Assembly (NCBI GenBank): GCA_028714615.1 | Contig: JAQTMA010000246.1 | Coordinates: 1 to 5,982 of the forward strand | DNA length: 5,982 nucleotides | Source: Anaerolineaceae bacterium | GTDB taxonomy: Bacteria; Chloroflexota; Anaerolineae; Anaerolineales; Anaerolineaceae | Direction: 5' to 3' | Part shown: piece after piece, positions 1 to 5,982 of the stretch | Layout: every line of letters begins with the position of its first letter | How positions within the stretch are numbered: position 1 is the first letter of the stretch | The notes under the pieces: model-generated | The model's database searches: none | What the model was told of the DNA's origin: nothing | Seen by the model: the letters and a program-made list of their open reading frames with translations, nothing else | Made by a program: the position numbers and the translations under genes

Positions 1-126
1 CGCCAGCCCCATCATCTGGCTCACTTTGGTGATGGCTGCCGTCAGCGTGGTTTTGCCGTGGTCGATGTGCCCCATCGTTCCCACGTTCAGGTGCGGCTTC
101 GACCGATCAAATTTCTGCTTGGCCAT
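1..126 (-). CDS. tuf: Elongation factor Tu (EF-Tu), N-terminal 42 residues, cut by the window edge
   Basis: EF-Tu is the cytosolic GTPase that carries aminoacyl-tRNA to the ribosomal A site. The visible 42 residues begin [20 protein letters not shown], the standard EF-Tu N-terminus, and contain the P-loop GHIDHGKT at residues 19-26 followed by the usual TLTAAIT helix. The gene continues beyond position 1, so nothing can be said about later G motifs or domains II and III. The ATG at 124-126 is preceded by AAGGAG on the minus strand (positions 138-143), 11 bases upstream, a slightly long but usable spacing. It lies 56 bases after the fusA stop with no terminator-like hairpin between, so it is most likely the last or near-last cistron of the rpsL-rpsG-fusA-tuf unit. 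Met18 in place of the more usual Ile in GTIGH is a mild variation. Identity is certain; whether other tuf copies exist cannot be seen. Confidence 0.97.
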   Translation of the reverse strand, partial: MAKQKFDRSKPHLNVGTMGHIDHGKTTLTAAITKVSQMMGLA

Positions 127-182
127 AAGTTCTGTATCTCCTTGACAGGCAATATCGTAGGGCTAAATAATGTAGATATGAG

Positions 183-2255
183 TTATGCGTTGATGATCTT
201 CTGGGCAACCGTTTCAGAAACCGGTGCGTAATGATCAAACTCCATTGAGAAGACCCCACGACCTTGGGTTGCGGAACGCAGCTCGGTCGCATACCCGAAC
301 ATCTCGGCCAATGGGATCATACCCCGCACTGCGTGGGCATTCCCTGGCCGGTTTTCCATTCCCAGGATCTCACCTCGTCGGGCGCTGACCTGGCCGAGAA
401 TATCGCCTAAGAAATCCTCTGGAACGACTACCTCGACCTTCATGATCGGTTCCAATAAGACTGGCGCGCCTTTCTGGATGCCTTCTTTGAATGCGAATAT
501 TCCGGCCATTTTGAAGGCCATCTCACTTGAATCGACCTCGTGGAACGAGCCATCGATTAAGGTTACCTTCACGTCGGTTACCGGGTAGCCCGCCAATACG
601 CCGCTTTCAGCGGCCTCGTGGACACCCTTCTCAACCGCGGGAATATATTCTTTGGGGATCGTCCCCCCAACGACTTTATTCTCAAAGGTGATGCCATTCC
701 CACGTTCCACCGGTTCCATACTGAACACAACGTGCCCGTACTGGCCATGACCGCCGGTCTGCTTAACGTACTTGTAGCTTAGCTTCGGGACGGGGCGGGT
801 GATCGTTTCGCGATAGGAAACCCGCGGCCGGCCTATGTTTGCCTGGACGCGGAACTCACGCAGCATCCGGTCAACCAGAACATCCAGGTGCAGCTCGCCC
901 ATTCCGGAAATAATCGTCTGCCCGGTGTTTTCATCCGTATGCACCCGAAATGTAGGATCCTCTTCGGAGAGCTTGCGCATGGCTTCCGCCATTTTGTCCT
1001 GATCGGCCATCGTCTTCGGCTCAATCGCCACGGAAATGACCGGTTCGGGGAAGGTAATGTTCTCCAGTGCGACTGGTTGGGCAGGATCGCTCAGGGTATC
1101 CCCTGTAAATGTTTCTTTCAACCCCAGCACCGCGGCAATATCGCCGGCATAAACATCGGTGATGTCTTCGCGGCGATCGGCATACATGCGCAGCAATCGG
1201 CCGATACGCTCTCGCCTGCCTTTCGTCGAATTGTAGACGGTGGTCGCAGTTGAAATCTTCCCGGAATACACCCGAAAATATGCCAGGCGGCCTACGTAAG
1301 GATCCGTTACAATCTTGAAAACTAGCGCGCTGAGGGGTGCATCATCTTGGGGTGGTCGTTCGACTTCTTCGCCATTTTCTGGGTTAATTCCGCGTACCGG
1401 TAAAACGTCCAATGGGGAAGGCAGGTAATCTATCACTGCATCCAATACGTTTTGGACGCCTTTATTCCGAAGGGAGCTCCCACAGAACACCGGCGTGGCC
1501 TGGGCGGTGAGCACAGCTCCGCGTAGGGCAGCCTTGAGCTCGTCGATGCTGATTTCTTCCCCTTCGAGGTATTTCACGATCAGGTCGTCATTCAATTCGG
1601 CGATCTGCTCGATCATATGACTGCGCGCCTCATTGACAGACGCCACCATCTCTTCCGGGACGTCTTCGATGCGTTCCTCTCGGCCTAGCTCATCGTCCCA
1701 GTAAATTGCCTTCTGGGTGAGCAGGTCGATTACGCCTTTAAATCCGCCTTCGCTGCCGATCGGCGCCTGCATCGGGATAGGATTTGCCCCCAACCGCTGC
1801 CGGATGGATGCTATCGTATTCTCGTATGAAGCTCCGATGCGATCCATTTTGTTGACGAAGCAAATCCGTGGGACGCCGTAACGATCCGCCTGTCGCCAGA
1901 CGGTCTCGCTTTGTGGCTCAACGCCTTGAACGGCATCGAAAACAACCACTCCCCCGTCCAGCACACGCAACGAACGTTGAACTTCGGCGGTAAAGTCGAT
2001 GTGTCCGGGCGTGTCGATGATGTTGATCTGATAGCCTTTCCACTCAGCCGAGACCGCCGCCGAAACGATCGTGATCCCTCGTTCGCGTTCCTGTACCATC
2101 CAATCCGTAACGGTGGTTCCTTCGTCAACGGATCCTAGACGGTAAGTCTTGCCGGTATAGAACAAGATCCGCTCGGTCGTCGTCGTTTTACCTGCGTCAA
2201 TATGGGCAATGATCCCAATATTGCGATAACGATCTAACGGGTAACTACGAGGCAT
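183..2255 (-). CDS. fusA: Translation elongation factor G (EF-G)
   Basis: EF-G is the cytosolic GTPase that drives translocation of tRNA and mRNA on the ribosome and, with ribosome recycling factor, splits post-termination ribosomes. The 690-residue product has normal family length and all domains. The G domain shows AHIDAGKT (17-24, P-loop), RGITI with Thr62 (switch I), DTPGH with His85 (81-85, switch II), NKMD (135-138) and CGSS (258-261, G5). Domain II includes [12 protein letters not shown] near 313-324. Domain III follows at about 400-475, with [14 protein letters not shown] at 412-425. Domain IV has TGGHGQYG (500-507) and the tip loop [12 protein letters not shown] (571-582), where His572 matches the decoding-centre histidine. 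Domain V starts near 601 ([17 protein letters not shown]). The ATG is supported by AAGGTG five bases upstream (2261-2266), with GGAG slightly further. It sits 49 bases after rpsG and 56 before tuf, the classic str-operon position. It is the canonical rather than the paralogous EF-G2 type, judging by this context and the intact motifs. Confidence 0.98.
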   Translation of the reverse strand: MPRSYPLDRYRNIGIIAHIDAGKTTTTERILFYTGKTYRLGSVDEGTTVTDWMVQERERGITIVSAAVSAEWKGYQINIIDTPGHIDFTAEVQRSLRVLDGGVVVFDAVQGVEPQSETVWRQADRYGVPRICFVNKMDRIGASYENTIASIRQRLGANPIPMQAPIGSEGGFKGVIDLLTQKAIYWDDELGREERIEDVPEEMVASVNEARSHMIEQIAELNDDLIVKYLEGEEISIDELKAALRGAVLTAQATPVFCGSSLRNKGVQNVLDAVIDYLPSPLDVLPVRGINPENGEEVERPPQDDAPLSALVFKIVTDPYVGRLAYFRVYSGKISTATTVYNSTKGRRERIGRLLRMYADRREDITDVYAGDIAAVLGLKETFTGDTLSDPAQPVALENITFPEPVISVAIEPKTMADQDKMAEAMRKLSEEDPTFRVHTDENTGQTIISGMGELHLDVLVDRMLREFRVQANIGRPRVSYRETITRPVPKLSYKYVKQTGGHGQYGHVVFSMEPVERGNGITFENKVVGGTIPKEYIPAVEKGVHEAAESGVLAGYPVTDVKVTLIDGSFHEVDSSEMAFKMAGIFAFKEGIQKGAPVLLEPIMKVEVVVPEDFLGDILGQVSARRGEILGMENRPGNAHAVRGMIPLAEMFGYATELRSATQGRGVFSMEFDHYAPVSETVAQKIINA

Positions 2256-2304
2256 CCAAACACCTTACTCCACTTTCCAGAGAAACAAATCGAAACAAAG
2301 CAAA

Positions 2305-2775
2305 TTACATCCGGTAATGGGAGAAAGCCCGGTTGGCTTCTGCCATCTTGTGGGATTCTTCACGTTTGCGCACTGCAGCGCCCAGATTGTTGGAAGCATC
2401 CATCAATTCGGCTGCCATCTTCTCGGCAAAGGACTTCCCGGCGCGAGCTTTGGCAGCATCGATAATCCACCGCATGGCCAGCGTCGCGCGGCGGAAACTG
2501 GGTACTTCCATAGGCACCTGGTAAGTAGCCCCACCTACCCGGCGTGGGCGCACTTCCATGGACGGACCCACATTGCGCATGGCCTGTTCCAGGGTGTCGA
2601 TTGGGCTCTTGCTGGTGCGCTGCTCAATCAGCGCCAGCGAATCATACATTGCGTTCGCGGCAGTGCTCTTCTTTCCGCGCCGCATCATACGATGAATAAA
2701 CTGCTGCACGTACATATTCTGGTAGCGCGCATCGGGAAGAGCAACACGTTTATCGGGTTTTGCACGTCGTGACAT
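2305..2775 (-). CDS. rpsG: 30S ribosomal protein S7
   Basis: S7 is a primary binding protein of the 3' domain of 16S rRNA; it nucleates assembly of the 30S head and lies near the E site. The 156-residue product is the usual length. It opens MSRRAKPDKR and keeps the family landmarks: KFI-like helix YVQQFIHRMMRRGKK (22-36), NVGPSMEVRPRRVGGATYQV (68-87) for the beta-hairpin arm, VPSFRRATLAMRWI (91-104), and the C-terminal helix motif KREESHKMAEANRAFSHYR (137-155). The last residue is Met where many bacterial S7 proteins have Trp after HYR, a small difference at the very end. The ATG at 2773-2775 is preceded by GGAG eight bases upstream (2784-2787). The gene is 75 bases downstream of rpsL, and that gap holds a long hairpin annotated separately. 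In E. coli S7 represses its own operon by binding this intercistronic region; whether that happens here is inference. Confidence 0.98.
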   Translation of the reverse strand: MSRRAKPDKRVALPDARYQNMYVQQFIHRMMRRGKKSTAANAMYDSLALIEQRTSKSPIDTLEQAMRNVGPSMEVRPRRVGGATYQVPMEVPSFRRATLAMRWIIDAAKARAGKSFAEKMAAELMDASNNLGAAVRKREESHKMAEANRAFSHYRM

Positions 2776-2804
2776 TCAAGCTTCTCCGTGATTATCGGTT
2801 ACGA

Positions 2805-2843
2805 TGAATAGAATCGGCCAATGCTGCTGGCCGGTTCCATTCA
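2805..2843 (-). promoter_or_regulatory. Long hairpin filling the rpsL-rpsG gap, candidate S7 autoregulatory/translational coupling element
   Basis: In the transcript the arm TGAATGGAACCGGCCA (2843 to 2828) faces TGGCCGATTCTATTCA (2820 to 2805) across a seven-base loop GCAGCAT. The stem has 16 positions: 14 Watson-Crick pairs, one G-U wobble and one C-A mismatch. It begins seven bases after the rpsL stop and ends 17 bases before the rpsG Shine-Dalgarno. No T-run follows, so it is unlikely to be a terminator. In E. coli the S12-S7 intercistronic RNA binds S7 and couples rpsG translation to rpsL; a similar role is inferred here from position and structure only. Confidence 0.6.
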
Positions 2844-2850
2844 AGTTGGA

Positions 2851-3267
2851 TTATTTAGGGCGCTTGGCGCCATACTTTGATCGTCCCTGGGCACGCTTGG
2901 CAACGCCGGTTGTATCCAGGGTACCCCGAACAATGTGATAGCGTACCCCAGGCAGGTCCTTGACCCGGCCACCGCGCACCAAAACCACCGAGTGCTCCTG
3001 TAGTTGGTGGCCTTCACCCGGAATATACGCCGTTACTTCGATGCCATTCGTCAGGCGAACACGCGCGATCTTGCGCAAAGCGGAGTTCGGTTTCTTGGGG
3101 GTCATGGTGCGCACAACAGTGCAGACCCCGCGCTTCTGGGGCGCGCCAACCGCCTGCCGGATGCGGCGTTGTTTCACCGTATTCAAGGTGTAAAGCAAAG
3201 CAGGAGCCTTGCTCTTCGCTTTTTTCGTCTGGCGGCCTTTGCGGATCAGTTGGTTAATCGTGGGCAC
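2851..3267 (-). CDS. rpsL: 30S ribosomal protein S12, GTG start
   Basis: S12 sits at the 30S decoding centre and contributes to codon-anticodon accuracy and to streptomycin response. The product from GTG is 138 residues and opens (M)[12 protein letters not shown], the standard S12 start. [11 protein letters not shown] (56-66), [17 protein letters not shown] (78-94), [14 protein letters not shown] (98-111) and the tail ARSKYG-like [11 protein letters not shown] are all present. Lys58 and Lys103 match E. coli Lys43 and Lys88, and Asp104 matches the methylthiolated Asp89, so there is no common streptomycin-resistance change. Residues about 25-42 form an insert that makes the protein about 15 residues longer than E. 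coli S12 before PQKRGVC; B. subtilis S12 has an insert at the same place. The GTG at 3265-3267 is chosen because GGAGG lies six bases upstream and homology starts exactly there. An in-frame ATG at 3364-3366 would add 33 residues without S12 similarity and has no Shine-Dalgarno. Confidence 0.97.
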   Translation of the reverse strand: MPTINQLIRKGRQTKKAKSKAPALLYTLNTVKQRRIRQAVGAPQKRGVCTVVRTMTPKKPNSALRKIARVRLTNGIEVTAYIPGEGHQLQEHSVVLVRGGRVKDLPGVRYHIVRGTLDTTGVAKRAQGRSKYGAKRPK

Positions 3268-3273
3268 GTTTTG

Positions 3274-3278
3274 CCTCC
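3274..3278 (-). promoter_or_regulatory. Strong Shine-Dalgarno that fixes the rpsL GTG start
   Basis: The minus strand reads GGAGG at 3278 to 3274, six bases before the GTG codon at 3267-3265. It is the best ribosome-binding match in the window and decides between this start and the upstream in-frame ATG at 3366, which has no such site. Confidence 0.9.
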
Positions 3279-3291
3279 AAAATTTGCCTGG

Positions 3292-3318
3292 GGCGAGCGC
3301 TCTGGTGAGCGCTTCGCC
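3292..3318 (-). promoter_or_regulatory. Stable GC-rich hairpin just upstream of the rpsL ribosome-binding site
   Basis: On the transcript GGCGAAGCGCTC pairs with GAGCGCTCGCC across a four-base loop ACCA: 11 base pairs with a single bulged A. It ends 13 bases before the GGAGG of rpsL. The following bases are CCCAGGCAAATTTTGG, not an immediate U-run, so this is not a convincing intrinsic terminator. It could shape access to the rpsL start or protect the leader; the sequence does not tell which. Confidence 0.5.
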
Positions 3319-3355
3319 ATGTACCAAAAGAATAGGTTGTCTCTTCTTCTCAATA

Positions 3356-3389
3356 AGCGAGGCCATCGCTCGCGATGATGGCCTCTGCT
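3356..3389 (-). promoter_or_regulatory. Second leader hairpin in the rpoB-rpsL gap
   Basis: GAGGCCATC (3385 to 3377) pairs perfectly with GATGGCCTC (3367 to 3359) around a nine-base loop, and an outer AGC/GCT can extend it to 12 pairs with one bulge. The sequence after it on the transcript is TTATTGAGAAG, which is too short a T-rich stretch for a confident terminator. The in-frame ATG at 3366-3364 falls inside its 3' arm, another reason to doubt that codon as the rpsL start. An alternative fold using ATCGC/GCGAT inside the loop region is possible. Confidence 0.45.
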
Positions 3390-3412
3390 GGGTTCCATTG
3401 CTTTCCCAAGGG

Positions 3413-3440
3413 AAAAGGGGCTATATTAGCAGAAGCCCCC
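3413..3440 (-). terminator. Possible weak terminator or attenuator after rpoB
   Basis: The transcript can pair GGGGCT (3439 to 3434) with AGCCCC (3422 to 3417) around an 11-base loop, one further G-U pair being possible, and TTTT follows at once (3416 to 3413) before CCC. It lies 68 bases after the rpoB stop. For rpoB readthrough it would act as a short terminator; for RNA starting at the upstream promoter (3461-3489) it would be an attenuator near the 5' end. The stem is only six pairs, the loop is large and the T-run is short, so efficiency is doubtful. It also overlaps the second promoter candidate. Confidence 0.3.
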
Positions 3441-3451
3441 ACTCCGGGCAA
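3423..3451 (-). promoter_or_regulatory. Second, weaker sigma70-type promoter candidate for rpsL
   Basis: The minus strand has TTGCCC (3451 to 3446), a 17-base spacer and TAATAT (3428 to 3423), with TGC just before the -10 giving an extended -10 form. Each hexamer matches the consensus at four of six positions. Transcription would start near 3416. It overlaps the possible terminator stem, so only one of these two roles may be real. Confidence 0.35.
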
Positions 3452-3460
3452 CGGGAAACG

Positions 3461-3489
3461 ATTGTAACACGAGCCCCCAGGGGAGTCAA
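3461..3489 (-). promoter_or_regulatory. Strong sigma70-type promoter for the rpsL-rpsG-fusA-tuf unit
   Basis: The minus strand has TTGACT (3489 to 3484), exactly 17 bases of spacer and TACAAT (3466 to 3461). Each hexamer matches the housekeeping consensus at five of six positions, and TGT precedes the -10, so it is also an extended -10 promoter. The predicted start is near 3454, giving a leader of about 187 bases before the rpsL GTG. It lies 18 bases downstream of the rpoB stop and outside any gene. It would allow the translation genes to be transcribed independently of rpoB. Confidence 0.7.
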
Positions 3490-3507
3490 GATTGCAAGCC
3501 TGCAGGA

Positions 3508-5982
3508 TTAATATTCACCTAGCGTCTCACCCAGGCCGAGCAAGCCCGTTTCAGTGCGAGGCGGCCTGATCCGTTCTTCATCCTTCCCAAAGCGGATGGT
3601 TTCGCCGTTGTCCATCACGGCCTCTACAGCCAGGCCAAGGCTCTGCAGCTCCTTCACCAACACCCGGAAAGATGCAGGGATGCTGGGTTCCTCGATCTGC
3701 TCGCCCTTTACAATGGCTTCATAGGTGTTCACCCGGCCTTGAACGTCATCCGACTTGACCGTGAGCATCTCCTGCAAAGTATATGCAGCACCATAAGCTT
3801 CCAGCGCCCAAACTTCCATTTCGCCGAAGCGTTGGCCGCCGAACTGCGCCTTTCCGCCCAGCGGTTGCTGGGTCACCAGGCTGTAAGGGCCGGTCGAACG
3901 AGCATGAACTTTATCTTCCACCAGGTGGTGGAGTTTGAGCATGGTCATCACACCGACGGTCACCGGTTGGTCGTACAGATCGCCTGTCTTCCCATCCCGG
4001 AGGGCTTGTTTCCCCAGGATTGGAATAGGAGTTCCTATAGCTCGCATGGTTTCATTGGCTTTCGCCAAAATATCCGCATCGGAGGTCCCATCAATCTCAA
4101 CTTCCTGGTTGCGGAGCCATTCTCGTAAGCAAGCTACGATCGCCCGCTGGTCTTGCTCGCCGCGTTTCTCTGAACTATCCAGCGTTGTTTCGAAGCGTAA
4201 AATGAGTTCGGCATCATAACCCCGCTCGTTGAGCCATTCTCGTACAGTGGCATGGCGAGCATAGTTCGGGTCTGAACCGATCTGATAAATATCGTAATCC
4301 TTGGCGCCTAACCATTGTTCAAGGTAAAGCAGGCGCACTTCGTTCTCATCCTGGATCGACTCGGGCGTATATTCTTCCTGGCTCATCACCCATTCCCAAG
4401 CGACGTCGCCGGTTTCCTTCCAGGCCTGATCGACCAACCACGCCCGCGCCAGCTCGGCTTCGATCTCACTCTCAGTAGCTCCATCGAATACGGGTGTGAT
4501 CGCTCGAAAGCCGAGGCGAGAAGCGGCCCAACCCAAATGAGTTTCCAGGACCTGGCCAATGTTCATACGACCGGGAACGCCCAACGGATTGAGGATGATA
4601 TCCACGGGGGTGCCATCTTCCAGATAAGGCATGTCTTCGACGGGGACGACCTTTGATACGACGCCCTTATTCCCATGCCGTCCGGCCATCTTATCACCGG
4701 CCGTGATCTTACGGCGTTGGGCCACCGAGACGCGCACCATGATGTCCACACCGGCAGCCAGGTCCGTATTCTCCTCGCGGGTGAACCTCTTTACGTCGAC
4801 GACTTTCCCACGTTCGCCATGGGGCATGCGCAATGATGTATCCTTTACATCCCGCGATTTTTCACCGAAGATCGCCCGCAGCAGGCGCTCTTCGGGGGTC
4901 AGCTCTTTTTCGCCTTTCGGGGTAATCTTCCCAACCAGGATATCATTTGGCCCGACTTCCGCGCCAATACGGATGATGCCTTCTTCGTCGAGGTCTTTGA
5001 TCGCATCTTCACCAACGTTGGGAATGTCACGGGTGATCTCTTCCGGACCAAGTTTGGTGTCGCGCGCTTCAACTTCGTATTTCTCGATGTGGACTGAGGT
5101 GAAGCGGTCTTCCTGAACCAGGCGTTCTGAGATCAGGATGGCGTCTTCAAAATTACCGCCTTCCCAGGAAATGAAAGCCACAACAACGTTCTGTCCAAGC
5201 GCCAGCTCACCACCCTCCGTCGAGGAGGAGTCGGCAATGATATCGCCCGTCCGTACGTGTTGTCCTTTCACCACCGCAGGACGCTGGTCAATACAGGTGC
5301 TCTGGTTGGATCGTTGGTATTTGCGCAGGTTGTACGTGCGATAATTACCATCCACGTGGTGGACTACGATCTGTTTGCCTGTAACGGAAACCACGTCCCC
5401 TTCTGCTTCTGCCACCACCACCTGCCCTGAGTCCAGGGCGGCATGGTATTCCATGCCGGTGGAGATCAGCGGGATGTCCGGCTTGATCAACGGGACAGCC
5501 TGCGCCTGCATGTTCGAACCCATCAAGGCGCGATTGGCGTCGTCATGCTCGAGGAAGGGGATCAGCGCAGCGCTGATGCCGACTACCTGGTGCGGGGCAA
5601 CGTCCATATAGTTGATGCTCTCCGGGGTTTGGAAGACGAAGGTAGAGTGGTAGCGGCATGAAATCCGCTGACTATCGAACTCCCGATAAGAGGTCAATGG
5701 AGCGTTTGCCTGGGCGATGACGAACTTATCCTCGGCATCCGCCGATAGGTAATCGAACTCATCGGATACAAACGGCATAACGAAGATCGAAGCTCGTTCG
5801 AGTTTGGCAATAGCGGGCAGCATCTCTTTCGTAACGCGCTCGCCCTTATGTGCAATCACTTCTCCCGTCTTGGTATCGGTCAGGTCCTCCCGCAACAAGC
5901 GATTGGGTAGCCGCTGGTCATTTGGTGAGAGTGCCTTGATCACGCGGCGGTATGGCGTTTCGATAAAGCCATATTCGTTTAC
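3508..5982 (-). CDS. rpoB: RNA polymerase beta subunit, C-terminal 824 residues (5' end outside the window)
   Basis: Beta is the second-largest subunit of bacterial RNA polymerase and forms one side of the active cleft. The frame is open from the window edge and starts [12 protein letters not shown], which in the family follows the rifampicin-binding region, so that region and the N-terminal lobes are not visible. Visible landmarks, numbered from the window edge: [15 protein letters not shown] (152-166); [13 protein letters not shown] (276-288), whose Glu279-Asp280 match E. coli Glu813-Asp814; [26 protein letters not shown] (353-378, flap region, given in part by position); [13 protein letters not shown] (429-441); and the C-terminal clamp-binding block with Lys683 and Lys691 (E. 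coli Lys1065 and Lys1073), [19 protein letters not shown] and [20 protein letters not shown]. The E. coli flap-side insert is absent, but about 147 extra residues lie at 515-661. The tail after VKELQSLGL ends GLGETLGEY. Unusually, rpsL rather than rpoC follows. Confidence 0.98.
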   Translation of the reverse strand, partial: VNEYGFIETPYRRVIKALSPNDQRLPNRLLREDLTDTKTGEVIAHKGERVTKEMLPAIAKLERASIFVMPFVSDEFDYLSADAEDKFVIAQANAPLTSYREFDSQRISCRYHSTFVFQTPESINYMDVAPHQVVGISAALIPFLEHDDANRALMGSNMQAQAVPLIKPDIPLISTGMEYHAALDSGQVVVAEAEGDVVSVTGKQIVVHHVDGNYRTYNLRKYQRSNQSTCIDQRPAVVKGQHVRTGDIIADSSSTEGGELALGQNVVVAFISWEGGNFEDAILISERLVQEDRFTSVHIEKYEVEARDTKLGPEEITRDIPNVGEDAIKDLDEEGIIRIGAEVGPNDILVGKITPKGEKELTPEERLLRAIFGEKSRDVKDTSLRMPHGERGKVVDVKRFTREENTDLAAGVDIMVRVSVAQRRKITAGDKMAGRHGNKGVVSKVVPVEDMPYLEDGTPVDIILNPLGVPGRMNIGQVLETHLGWAASRLGFRAITPVFDGATESEIEAELARAWLVDQAWKETGDVAWEWVMSQEEYTPESIQDENEVRLLYLEQWLGAKDYDIYQIGSDPNYARHATVREWLNERGYDAELILRFETTLDSSEKRGEQDQRAIVACLREWLRNQEVEIDGTSDADILAKANETMRAIGTPIPILGKQALRDGKTGDLYDQPVTVGVMTMLKLHHLVEDKVHARSTGPYSLVTQQPLGGKAQFGGQRFGEMEVWALEAYGAAYTLQEMLTVKSDDVQGRVNTYEAIVKGEQIEEPSIPASFRVLVKELQSLGLAVEAVMDNGETIRFGKDEERIRPPRTETGLLGLGETLGEY
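4000..4440 (-). other. Lineage-specific insert of about 147 residues within RpoB
   Basis: Between the conserved blocks [16 protein letters not shown] and [20 protein letters not shown]. coli and B. subtilis beta (as I remember them) have about 23 residues between the FDGA and DGRTGE motifs; this protein has 170. Thermus beta has a smaller insert of roughly 43 residues at the same site, so it is a known tolerant position. The extra segment is acidic, probably mostly helical and carries seven tryptophans, at 515, 521, 529, 531, 557, 583 and 622 counted from the window edge. The reading frame stays open and codon use does not change, so it is a real part of the protein rather than a mobile element or intein; no splice-junction motifs are seen. 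Boundaries are approximate to about ten residues. Function unknown. Confidence 0.75.

Noticed and set aside
127..182. Separate tuf promoter or terminator in the fusA-tuf gap
   Set aside because: I find no credible hexamer pair with proper spacing and no stem followed by a T-run, so cotranscription with fusA is the simpler reading.
107..292. 61-codon minus-strand frame overlapping the fusA end and tuf start
   Set aside because: It is in a different frame from both real genes, its first part is a shifted reading of fusA, and it has no family resemblance.
2317..2772. 151-codon open frame on the plus strand
   Set aside because: It lies fully antisense to rpsG, whose product is unmistakable. The translation resembles no known family and has no promoter or ribosome-binding context.
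3157..3165. Possible streptomycin-resistance change in S12
   Set aside because: The residues matching E. coli Lys43 and Lys88 are both lysine, and the surrounding TPKKPNS and RVKDLPG motifs are intact.
3402..3415. TTTCCC/GGGAAA palindrome as an operator
   Set aside because: It is a short 14-base palindrome with a two-base centre, seen once; this is too little to call a protein-binding site.
3209..3511. 100-codon plus-strand frame spanning the rpoB-rpsL gap
   Set aside because: It overlaps the start of rpsL on the opposite strand and covers the promoter and hairpins. The protein looks random and there is no good ribosome-binding site, so I treat it as chance.
4000..4440. Beta insert as an intein or mobile element
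   Set aside because: There are no intein splice motifs at its ends, no terminal repeats and no target duplication. Composition matches the rest of rpoB.
4631..5116. 161-codon open frame on the plus strand
   Set aside because: It is antisense to a highly conserved part of rpoB. Its Ser/Arg-rich, low-complexity translation is typical of a shadow frame.

Overview
The window is a piece of the bacterial transcription/translation (str-type) gene cluster, read entirely from the minus strand. In order of transcription (right to left) it holds the 3' two thirds of rpoB (RNA polymerase beta), a 240-base non-coding gap, rpsL (ribosomal protein S12), rpsG (S7), fusA (elongation factor G) and the first 42 codons of tuf (EF-Tu). 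All five reading frames are intact, with no frameshifts, insertion sequences, tRNAs, CRISPR arrays or signs of transfer. Codon use and base composition look alike across the genes.

The organism is a bacterium of moderate GC content. I infer, from protein style only, a member of the Chloroflexota (Anaerolineae-like): S12 carries a Firmicutes-like internal insert, beta lacks the gammaproteobacterial flap-side insert but has a very long insert near its C-terminus, and rpoB is not followed by rpoC. This placement is tentative (about 0.55).

Layout: 3508-5982 rpoB, partial, starting just after the rifampicin region. 3268-3507 is an intergenic region with one very good sigma70-type promoter, a second weaker one, and several hairpins ending in a strong Shine-Dalgarno before a GTG start. 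Then come rpsL (2851-3267), a 75-base gap filled by a 16-bp hairpin, rpsG (2305-2775), a 49-base gap, fusA (183-2255), a 56-base gap, and tuf (1-126, running off the window).

The genes work together in making RNA and protein: beta forms half of the polymerase active cleft, S12 and S7 are key 30S subunit proteins (decoding centre and head), EF-G drives translocation, and EF-Tu delivers aminoacyl-tRNA. The main points of interest are non-canonical details of an otherwise conserved locus: the absent rpoC, an apparently independent promoter with a structured leader for the rpsL-rpsG-fusA-tuf unit, the rpsL-rpsG intercistronic hairpin where S7 autoregulation acts in E. coli, and the roughly 147-residue Trp-rich insert in beta. 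I see no wholly new system here.
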